This document shows, one piece after another, positions 14,883 through 21,810 of a DNA stretch of 33,539 nt (within the stretch, counting starts at the first letter, position 1; the number at the start of each line of letters is the position of its first letter). Origin of the DNA: Rhodococcus rhodnii NBRC 100604 (GTDB lineage: Bacteria > Actinomycetota > Actinomycetes > Mycobacteriales > Mycobacteriaceae); contig NZ_BCXD01000036.1 in assembly GCF_001894925.1 (NCBI RefSeq), positions 1-33,539 on the forward strand. The letters run 5' to 3'. The notes under the pieces were generated by a model. The model did not search any database, had not been told where the DNA came from, and saw only the letters and a program-made list of their open reading frames with translations. The position numbers were made by a program, and so were the translations under genes.

Positions 14883-15193
14883 GAGAAGAGGGGAAGGCCA
14901 AGCCCGAACCGGAAGAGAAGGTCCGCGGCCCCCATGCCCCGATTCCCGACACGAGGATTCGAGTACCCACGCGAAGCCCGCGCCACCATTATAGGCAGAA
15001 GCGTTGTGGGCCTGCGAGATTCGGGCGCGCGGCGTGCCGTTACCGATACCGGCGAGGTCGAGGACTCCGTCGAGACGGCACACCGACCACGGACCGGCTG
15101 TCGCCGAGGCCGAGAACCACAACCCACACAGGACGCATGGTAACCCGGACATCGTGCCGGACGGGCGGTGCCGAAAGGCACCGCCCGTTTTCT
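14883..15193 (+). ncRNA. Candidate Ms1/MTS2823-type RNA (RNA polymerase core-binding sRNA)
   Basis: From 14775 to 15235 no convincing protein gene exists, yet the plus strand ends in a canonical intrinsic terminator at 15161-15193. In M. tuberculosis the abundant RNA MTS2823 (ncRv13661), homologue of M. smegmatis Ms1 (about 300 nt), sits at this exact place between Rv3661 and Rv3662c. A possible promoter is TTGTGG (14848-14853), a 17-bp spacer and TAGAAA (14871-14876), predicting a start near 14883 and a transcript of about 310 nt. The identity rests on synteny, length and terminator; I did not verify sequence or structure similarity. The 5' boundary is uncertain by tens of bases. Confidence 0.6.
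15161..15193 (+). terminator. Intrinsic terminator of the candidate Ms1-like RNA
   Basis: A 12-bp perfect stem (15161-15172 with 15177-15188), a GAAA tetraloop, then TTTTCT. It is the only classical hairpin plus T-run terminator that I see in this window, and it works only in the plus direction. Confidence 0.85.
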
Positions 15194-15235
15194 GCCGTAG
15201 ACACCATTCTCTTTACGTACGAACGGATTTCGCCG

Positions 15236-15988
15236 TCAGGACTCGCGCGCGGTGTCGGCGATCGACGTGGCCTCGCGTGCCCCGGCCTCGAACGATCCGA
15301 GGCAGTAGACGACCCAGCCGCCGACGCCCTCCGCAGTGCCCGAGGCGAACCCGTCGGCGGCGTCGCGATACATCTGCGGCCGCCGCATCCACGACACCTC
15401 GGGGACGCCGAGGTTGTGCGGATCGAAGCCGCTCGACGCCGCGACGAGACGCGACGCCGCACGAGCGATCACGCCGTCGGCCGTGCCGAACGGACGCAGT
15501 GCGAGCATCTCGCCGTGCACGATCGACGCGAGGACGGGTGCCGGTACGTGCGTACCACCCGTCACGAGCTGGGAGAGAGCGTCGAGACGCTCGCCGACTC
15601 CGGGATCGGTTCGTGGCCGCCCGAGCCGATCGTGATCGTCGACGATGTCCGCCGCGGCGAGCAGGTGCAGGCGCGCCAGCATCTGCAGCGGTGCGCGCAG
15701 CCACGTCGTGATCGACGTGGCCAGAGCGTCACCGTCGAGCGCCTGTGCGACACGCAACGCGCCCGACAGGATCGGATCGTGGACCTCACCGTCGCGCGGC
15801 AGTTCCGTCGTGCCCCCGTCGAGGACGGCGGACGCACGCGCGGCACGCACCGACGCCTCGGCGGCGGTGGTCGGCCAGCCCTTGCGATTCGCAGGGTGCC
15901 GATGCACCGCACCGAGTGCGTCGCGCGCCTTGTCCGCGGCCTCGCGCACACCGGGCAACGAGGTGATGGGCCCCAACGGATCGTTCAC
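15236..15988 (-). CDS. Degenerate Fic-like protein (Rv3662c-like)
   Basis: A 250-residue soluble, mostly helical protein. LRPFGTADGVIARAASRL (residues 164-181) has the shape of the Fic motif HPFxxGNGRxxR, but the catalytic His is Arg165 and the GNGR loop is replaced by TADGV. Near the N-terminus ASAVLDGG (52-59) resembles the Fic inhibitory motif (S/T)xxxE(G/N) with Asp for Glu. I infer a catalytically dead or repurposed Fic fold; the orthologue is often called a hypothetical or oxidoreductase. It starts at GTG 22 nt after the dppD-like gene, on the same strand, so it is likely in that operon. A TACCGT hexamer 8 nt upstream could also give it its own transcript. Confidence 0.78.
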   Translation of the reverse strand: MNDPLGPITSLPGVREAADKARDALGAVHRHPANRKGWPTTAAEASVRAARASAVLDGGTTELPRDGEVHDPILSGALRVAQALDGDALATSITTWLRAPLQMLARLHLLAAADIVDDHDRLGRPRTDPGVGERLDALSQLVTGGTHVPAPVLASIVHGEMLALRPFGTADGVIARAASRLVAASSGFDPHNLGVPEVSWMRRPQMYRDAADGFASGTAEGVGGWVVYCLGSFEAGAREATSIADTARES

Positions 15989-16010
15989 GATGACCGACGG
16001 TACCGGGCAC

Positions 16011-17747
16011 TCACCCGCCGAGTTCGATCGCCCGGCCCGGGATCGCCTCGAGCAGCTTGCGGGTGTACTCCTGCGTCGGCGCCGTGAAGATCTCGTCGGT
16101 CGGTGCCTTCTCCACCATCTTGCCCTGCGACATCACGACGACGTCGTCGGCGATCTGCCGCACCACCGCGAGGTCGTGCGTGATGAACAGGTAGGTGAGC
16201 CCGAACTCGGCCTGCAGGTCGTTGAGCAGTCCCAGGATCTGATCCTGGACCAGCACGTCGAGCGCCGAGACCGCCTCGTCGCAGATCACCATCTCGGGCG
16301 CGAGCGCGAGAGCACGCGCGATCGCGACACGCTGACGCTGACCACCCGACAGCTCGTTGGGGAACCGCTTCATGACGGATTGCGGCAGCGCGACGTGGTC
16401 GAGCAGCTCGCGCACCCGCCGCTCGCGTTCGGCCGGCGTGCCCACCTTGTGCGTCCGCAGCGGTTCCTCGATCGTGCGGTAGATCGAGTACATCGGGTCG
16501 AGCGTGCCGTACGGGTTCTGGAAGATCGGCTGGACCCTGCGGCGGAACGCCATCGTCCCGGCGCGGTCGAGCGTCGCGACGTTCTGCCCGTCGACCTCGA
16601 CGGTGCCGGAGGTCGGTTCGAGCAGGCCGAGCACCATCTGCGCGATGGTGGACTTGCCCGATCCCGACTCGCCCACGATCGCTGTCGATGTGCCGCGGCG
16701 CACCGCGAACGACACGGTGTCGACCGCCGTGAAGTCCTCCCGCTTGCGGAAGCCCGTGCGGAGCGGGAACACCTTGGTGAGGTCCCGGACGACGAGCGCG
16801 TCGTCGGTCGCGCGCCCGAAGTCGGCGCCGACCTCACCGCTCGCGATCTCGTCGCCGGCGACGTCGACGGAGTGCTCGCGGACCTCGGCGCGGCGGACCG
16901 ACGAACTGCGACGCTGTGCGGCGAGCGACGGCGCCGCGGCGACGAGCTTGCGGGTGTACGGGTGCTGCGGTCGCTGCAGGATGTCGAGCGCGGGGCCCGA
17001 CTCGACGACCCGGCCCTTGGACATCACGACGAGATGCTCGGCGCGCTCTGCGGCCAGGCCGAGATCGTGCGTGATGAGCAGGACCGCGGTCCCGAGTTGG
17101 CGGGTCAGGCCCTGCAGGTGATCGAGGATCTGCCGCTGCACGGTGACGTCGAGCGCGGAGGTCGGCTCGTCGGCGATGAGAAGTTTCGGCCGCGCCGACA
17201 GCCCGATCGCGATGAGCGCACGCTGCCGCATGCCGCCCGAGAACTCGTGCGGGTACTGGCCGAGCCGCTTCTCCGCGTCGGACAGGCCCGCCTCGGTCAG
17301 CAGTTCGGCGGCCCTGACCTTGGCGGCGCGGCCCTTCGCGACGCCGTTGGCGGCGAGGGCCTCCTCGACCTGGAATCCGATCTTCCACACCGGGTTGAGG
17401 TTGGACATCGGGTCCTGCGGGACGAGCCCGATCTCGCTGCCCCGGATCCGCTCGAAGTCCTTGCGGCCGAGTGTCGCGAGATCGCTTCCACCCCACAGGA
17501 TCTGCCCACCCGTCACCTTTCCGGTTCCGGGAAGCAGGTCGATCACGGCGTGCGCCGTCGTCGACTTGCCCGAGCCCGACTCCCCGACGATCGCGACCGT
17601 CTGGCCCGGGTAGACGGTGAGATTCACGCCGCGCACCGCGGGCACCTCGGTGCCCCGCGAGGTGAACGACACCTCGAGATCGCGGATGTCGAGCAGTGGA
17701 CCGGTGGACGAATTCTGCGCTGCAGCTGCATCGTTCACGTCGCTCAC
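16011..17747 (-). CDS. dppD: Fused dipeptide/oligopeptide ABC transporter ATPase (two nucleotide-binding domains)
   Basis: A 578-residue protein holding two complete ABC ATPase domains, equal to DppD plus DppF in one chain. Domain 1 (about 17-275) has Walker A GESGSGKS, signature FSGGMRQR, Walker B LLIADEPTSALD. Domain 2 (about 318-575) has Walker A GESGSGKS, signature LSGGQRQR, and ICDEAVSALD, where the usual Pro after Glu is Ala. Each is followed by the peptide-importer C-terminal motif HPYTRKL or EYTRKLL. It energises uptake of peptides, and in mycobacteria possibly heme, through the DppB and DppC permeases. The ATG overlaps the dppC stop by 4 bp. Confidence 0.94.
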   Translation of the reverse strand: MSDVNDAAAAQNSSTGPLLDIRDLEVSFTSRGTEVPAVRGVNLTVYPGQTVAIVGESGSGKSTTAHAVIDLLPGTGKVTGGQILWGGSDLATLGRKDFERIRGSEIGLVPQDPMSNLNPVWKIGFQVEEALAANGVAKGRAAKVRAAELLTEAGLSDAEKRLGQYPHEFSGGMRQRALIAIGLSARPKLLIADEPTSALDVTVQRQILDHLQGLTRQLGTAVLLITHDLGLAAERAEHLVVMSKGRVVESGPALDILQRPQHPYTRKLVAAAPSLAAQRRSSSVRRAEVREHSVDVAGDEIASGEVGADFGRATDDALVVRDLTKVFPLRTGFRKREDFTAVDTVSFAVRRGTSTAIVGESGSGKSTIAQMVLGLLEPTSGTVEVDGQNVATLDRAGTMAFRRRVQPIFQNPYGTLDPMYSIYRTIEEPLRTHKVGTPAERERRVRELLDHVALPQSVMKRFPNELSGGQRQRVAIARALALAPEMVICDEAVSALDVLVQDQILGLLNDLQAEFGLTYLFITHDLAVVRQIADDVVVMSQGKMVEKAPTDEIFTAPTQEYTRKLLEAIPGRAIELGG

Positions 17748-18742
17748 CTCTTCCGTGCCTTGGGATCGAGAGCGTCGCGCAGTGCGTCACCCATCATGAT
17801 GAAGCCGAGCACGGTGAAGGCGAGCGCCACGGCGGGATAGAACAGGATCGTCGACCCCTGGCGCAGGGTGACCTGGGCGGCACTGATGTCGCCGCCCCAC
17901 GAGACCGACGTCGGCGGCAGGCCGATGCCGAGGAACGACAGCGTCGCCTCGGCGACGATGTAGATGCCGAGCGACACCGTCGCGATGACGATGATCGGGG
18001 CGAACGAGTTCGGCAGCACGTGCCGGATCAGCGTCCGCACGCGCGAGACGCCGAGAGCACGCGAGGCCATCACGTAGTCGTTGTTCTTCGCCGAGATCAC
18101 CGCGCCACGGGTGATGCGGGCCATCTGCGGCCAGCCGAACAGTGCCAGCACGAGGACGACGGTCCAGACCGACCGATCGACGAACAGCTGCATGACGACG
18201 ATAGCCGCGAGGATCAGCGGAATCGCGAAGAAGATGTCGGCGATGCGCGAGAGCAGCGAGTCGATCCAGCCGCCGTAGAAGCCGGCGATCGCACCGACGA
18301 CGACACCGGCGATCAGCACGAGCGTGGTCGTTCCGATGCCCACGATCACCGAGGCACGCGCGCCGTAGATGGTGCGCGCGTACACGTCGCAACCCTGGCG
18401 GTCGAAGCCGAACCAGTGTCCCGATTCGGGGCCGGCCATGCTGCGCGAGAGATCGCAGTACCGCGGATCGACACTCGTGAACAGTCCGGGGAACGCCGCG
18501 ACGAGAACGACCACGAGGATGATCAGCCCCGACACGATGAACAACGGACGGCGTCGGAGGTCCTTCCACGCGTCGCTCCACATGCTCGACGGTGCGACAT
18601 CGTCCTGGACGACGTCGACCTCGCGGATCTCGGTCTCGTCGGTGGGTTCGACGAAGTGCGCCTGGCGCACGTCGCGGTCGAGCGAGACGTCCCGCTGCTC
18701 CCGGCCGTCGCCGGGGCGGTCACTCGGGTTCTGGTCAGGCAT
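17744..18742 (-). CDS. dppC: Peptide ABC transporter permease, DppC type
   Basis: A 332-residue inner-membrane permease. It has an unusually long hydrophilic N-terminus (about 70 residues, acidic), then the first helix (PLFIVSGLIILVVVLVAAFPGLF). A large extracytoplasmic loop carries HWFGFDRQGCDVYARTIYGARAS, the DppC/OppC signature. Five more helices follow, with the EAA loop near YVMASRALGVSRVRTLIRHVLPNS that contacts the ATPase. It overlaps dppB by 8 bp and dppD by 4 bp, so the three are translated as a unit. Confidence 0.94.
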   Translation of the reverse strand: MPDQNPSDRPGDGREQRDVSLDRDVRQAHFVEPTDETEIREVDVVQDDVAPSSMWSDAWKDLRRRPLFIVSGLIILVVVLVAAFPGLFTSVDPRYCDLSRSMAGPESGHWFGFDRQGCDVYARTIYGARASVIVGIGTTTLVLIAGVVVGAIAGFYGGWIDSLLSRIADIFFAIPLILAAIVVMQLFVDRSVWTVVLVLALFGWPQMARITRGAVISAKNNDYVMASRALGVSRVRTLIRHVLPNSFAPIIVIATVSLGIYIVAEATLSFLGIGLPPTSVSWGGDISAAQVTLRQGSTILFYPAVALAFTVLGFIMMGDALRDALDPKARKR

Positions 18743-19661
18743 AGCGGATCCTCGGATCGAGCGCGGCGTAGAGCAGGTCCACGACGAGGTTGGCGAGCAG
18801 GTAGACGATCACGAGCACCGTCACGAACGACACGACCGTGGGCGCCTCACCGCGGATGACCGCCTGGTACAGGGTGCCACCGACGCCGTTGATGTTGAAG
18901 ATTCCCTCGGTCACGATCGCACCGCCCATCAGGGCAGCGAGGTCGGTGCCGAGGAAGGTGACGACCGGAATCATCGAGTTGCGCAGCACGTGCACGGTGA
19001 CGACGCGCGGGCGCGAGAGGCCCTTCGCCGTCGCGGTGCGGACGTAGTCGGCGTTCATGTTCTCCGCGACCGATGTTCGCGTCAGGCGTAGCACGTACGC
19101 GAACGAGACTGCACCGAGTACGAACGCCGGGAGCAGCAGATTCGTGAACGACGTGTTCCCGCCGACGGTGGGTGGGGCGAGTCCCCATTTGATCGCGATG
19201 AAGAACTGCGCGAGGAAGCCGATGACGAAGATCGGGACGGCGATGACGATCAGGCTGACGACGAGGACGGTGCTGTCGAAGATGCCGCCGCGGCGCAGGC
19301 CGGCGATCAGGCCGAAGCCGATGCCGAAGACTGCCTCGATGACGAGTGCCATCGCGGCGAGTTTGAGGGTCACGGGGAACGCTTCGACGAGGACGTCGGC
19401 GACCGGGCGACCCGAGAAGGACATTCCGAAGTCGAACGTGAAGATGCCCTTCAGGTACAGCAGGTACTGCACGATGAACGGCTCGTCGAGGTTGTAGCGC
19501 TCGCGGAGCTGATCCGCGACGGCGGGCGTGACGGCTTTGTCGCCGGCGAGCGCGGCGATGGGATCGCCGGGCATGAGGAAGACGAGCGCGTAGATGAGGA
19601 AGGTTGCTCCGAGGAACACCGGGATCATCTGGAGCAGTCTTCGACCGATGTACCAGAGCAT
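18735..19661 (-). CDS. dppB: Peptide ABC transporter permease, DppB type
   Basis: A 308-residue permease beginning MLWYIGRRLLQMIPVFLGATFLIYALVF, a typical DppB/OppB N-terminal helix. It includes the loop DPIAALAGDKAVTPAVADQLRERYNLDEPFIVQYLLYLKG and the EAA region YVRTATAKGLSRPRVVTVHVLRNSMIPV. Start chosen at 19661 because AGGAGGT lies 8 nt upstream; an in-frame start at 19730 would add 23 residues without support. Length equals that of Rv3665c. The gap to dppA upstream holds a stable hairpin. Confidence 0.94.
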   Translation of the reverse strand: MLWYIGRRLLQMIPVFLGATFLIYALVFLMPGDPIAALAGDKAVTPAVADQLRERYNLDEPFIVQYLLYLKGIFTFDFGMSFSGRPVADVLVEAFPVTLKLAAMALVIEAVFGIGFGLIAGLRRGGIFDSTVLVVSLIVIAVPIFVIGFLAQFFIAIKWGLAPPTVGGNTSFTNLLLPAFVLGAVSFAYVLRLTRTSVAENMNADYVRTATAKGLSRPRVVTVHVLRNSMIPVVTFLGTDLAALMGGAIVTEGIFNINGVGGTLYQAVIRGEAPTVVSFVTVLVIVYLLANLVVDLLYAALDPRIRYA

Positions 19662-19735
19662 CGGGAGAAACCTCCTGTGGGCGAGGGATCGCCTCGCGGG
19701 AATCGAGACAGGCGCGGAGGGTCGCTCCACGCGAC

Positions 19736-19769
19736 GGCGGCGGTACCGGGTGGAACCGGTACCGCCGCC
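19736..19769 (-). terminator. Intra-operon hairpin between dppA and dppB
   Basis: A perfect 14-bp inverted repeat (arms 19736-19749 and 19756-19769, six-base loop) sits in the 165-nt gap between dppA and dppB, the only sizeable gap in the operon. It probably causes partial termination or protects the dppA mRNA 3' end, giving more binding protein than permease. Confidence 0.7.
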
Positions 19770-19826
19770 CGACGGTTCACCGGCGCAGCGGCCGGCCGTC
19801 CGTCCATCGAGTGATCACGAGCAGGT

Positions 19827-21452
19827 CTACTTGGTCATCTCGTTGTAGACCGGGATGCCCTGCCAGTCGATCTGCACGTCGGAGACGTTGTTCGACCACG
19901 CGCCGGCCGCATTGCGGTACCAGAGCGGAACCGCCGGGAGATCGTTGAGCAGGATCTCCTGTGCCTGGTTCGTCAGCTGCTGCTGCTGGTCTGCGTCGGT
20001 GGCACCGGCCGATTCACGCAGCAGGCGGTCGAACTCGGGGTTCGAGTAGTCACCGTCGTTCGAGCTGCCGCCCGTCTGGTAGTTCTGCGCGAGGAAGCCG
20101 TACTGCTGCGGGTAGTCGCCCTGCCAGCCCGAGCGGAACGCCGAGCCGATCGTGCGGTTGGTCGCCTCGGTGCGCAGCTGCGCGAACGTCGCGATCTCCT
20201 TGCCCTGGGCCTGGATGCCGAGGGTGTTGCGGATGCTGTTCGTGACGGCGTCGACCCACTCCTTGTGGCCGCCGTCGCCGTTGTAGGCGATCTCGAAGGT
20301 GCCGCTGAACGGCGCGATCGCGTCGGCTTGCGCCCACAGTTCCTTGGCGCCCTCGGCGTCGAACTCGACCTTGTCGACGCCCTCGAGGGAGTCGGTCCAG
20401 CCGGGCAGCGCCTGGCTCGTGAAGTCCTTCGCGGGGGTACGGGTGTTGTTGTAGATCTGCTCCGTGACGAGGTCGCGGTCGATCGCCTTGGAGATCGCCT
20501 CGCGGCGCAGCACGCCCTCCTCACCGCTGAAGTGCGGCAGGTTCTGCGGGATGGTGACGGTCTCGATCGTCGCCGACGGCTGGTTGACGTTGCGGTCGGG
20601 CAGATCCGACTGGTACGTCGTCACGGCGCTCGGCGGAACGACCTCGAGGACGTCGACGTTGTCGGCCAGCAGATCCGTGTAGGCGGTGTCGAGGCTGCTG
20701 TACATGATGAAGGCGACGCCGCCGTTGACAGCCTTGCGGTTGCCGTCGTAGTCCGGGTTGACCACGGTGTCGATGCGGACGTTGTGCTGCCAGGCACCCT
20801 CGCCCGCCATCATGTACGGACCGTTGCCGATCGGGTTCTCGCCGAAGGCCTCCATGTCCTCGAAGGCCGCTGCGGGCAGCGGGTAGTACGCCGCGAATCC
20901 GAGCCGCTCCGGGAACGCCGCCTCGGGCTGCTTGAGCTCGATGGTGAAGGTCTTCTCGTCGACGACCTGCAGGCCCGACATCGTGTCCACGGTCGGGTTC
21001 TCGGCCGCGACCTCGTCGTAGCCCTGGATGGGATCGAAGAACGAGCCCTGCAGCTGCGCGTTGGTCGAGAGCGCGCCGTAGTTCCACGCGTCGACGAAGG
21101 ACGCCGCCGTCACCGGCTCACCGTTGGTGAACGTCCAGCCGTCCTTCAGCGTGACGGTGAAGTTCTGGCCGTCCTCGGTCTCGATCGATTCGGCGACCTC
21201 GTTCTCGGTGTTGCCCTCGGCGTCGTACGACACGAGCCCCGCGAAGAGCACGTCGACGACGCGGCCGCCCATGTTCTCGCTGGTGTTGGTGGGGATCAGC
21301 GGGTTCTGCGGCTCGCCGCCGTAGGCGTTGATGATCGCGGAACCGTCACCGCCACCACCGTTCCCCCCGTCGTCGCCCGAGGTGCACGCGGCGAGCGTCC
21401 CCGCCGCGAGCCCGGCAGCCACCAGCGCGGCTGCGACACGTGTGATACGCAA
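19827..21452 (-). CDS. dppA: Peptide-binding lipoprotein, family 5 solute-binding protein
   Basis: The extracytoplasmic receptor of the importer, 541 residues. The N-terminus MRITRVAAALVAAGLAAGTLAAC is a lipoprotein signal with lipobox LAAC (lipidated C23), followed by a Gly/Asp linker. Family 5 (SBP_bac_5) features include SIETEDGQNFTVTLKDGWTFTNGEPVTAASFVDAWNY. The start is TTG: GGGAGG lies exactly 7 nt upstream and the length then equals Rv3666c. An upstream ATG (21476) would add eight polar residues before the signal and has no ribosome site. It is the first gene of dppABCD. Confidence 0.92.
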   Translation of the reverse strand: MRITRVAAALVAAGLAAGTLAACTSGDDGGNGGGGDGSAIINAYGGEPQNPLIPTNTSENMGGRVVDVLFAGLVSYDAEGNTENEVAESIETEDGQNFTVTLKDGWTFTNGEPVTAASFVDAWNYGALSTNAQLQGSFFDPIQGYDEVAAENPTVDTMSGLQVVDEKTFTIELKQPEAAFPERLGFAAYYPLPAAAFEDMEAFGENPIGNGPYMMAGEGAWQHNVRIDTVVNPDYDGNRKAVNGGVAFIMYSSLDTAYTDLLADNVDVLEVVPPSAVTTYQSDLPDRNVNQPSATIETVTIPQNLPHFSGEEGVLRREAISKAIDRDLVTEQIYNNTRTPAKDFTSQALPGWTDSLEGVDKVEFDAEGAKELWAQADAIAPFSGTFEIAYNGDGGHKEWVDAVTNSIRNTLGIQAQGKEIATFAQLRTEATNRTIGSAFRSGWQGDYPQQYGFLAQNYQTGGSSNDGDYSNPEFDRLLRESAGATDADQQQQLTNQAQEILLNDLPAVPLWYRNAAGAWSNNVSDVQIDWQGIPVYNEMTK

Positions 21453-21810
21453 GGTCGATCCTCCCGAATCGTTCATGAGCGCATGCCGAAGGACGGGTGT
21501 CCGTCTGCTCGGTTCCCGTCTCGTGCGGCCACGCTCGGTGGCAGATCGGACGAAACGCACCTCGTTCGCGTCGCATCCGAATAATGGCGTAGACGATAAA
21601 CCCGAAACCCCCTGCTGTCGCGGCGAGGGTCACCGGCGCGCGTCGCGGCACTCGTCCACCACCGCGCGTTGCCGCTCGTCGCGGCCCGATACCGTCCGTC
21701 GCGCCGACACGACCGGACGCCGCACGGCGTCGTGACGGGGCACTGCGCCGACCTCGGCATGTGACTACCCTCACAGGCGAGTACCACCGATCCGAGAAAG
21801 GCCGGACACG
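21453..21810. promoter_or_regulatory. Divergent dppA-acs control region
   Basis: 358 bp between the diverging dppA and acs genes without any convincing coding frame. The part nearest acs holds a perfect Crp site (listed separately). An AT-richer stretch at about 21580-21605 is the likeliest dppA promoter area (TTTCGG, 17 bp, TTATTC on the minus strand, a weak match). Confidence 0.45.
21760..21775. promoter_or_regulatory. Perfect cAMP-Crp binding site upstream of acs
   Basis: TGTGACTACCCTCACA matches the Crp/GlxR palindrome TGTGA-N6-TCACA at all ten conserved positions. Its centre is 43 bp before the acs ATG. A -10-like TACCCT (21766-21771) lies inside the site; if it is used, Crp binding would block the polymerase and repress acs. 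A promoter elsewhere would change the sign of control. Confidence 0.75.

Noticed and set aside
14652-15152. Minus-strand frames in the gap after the HAD gene
   Set aside because: No ribosome site, no domain and poor codon bias; the stretch is better explained by a plus-strand RNA with a terminator.
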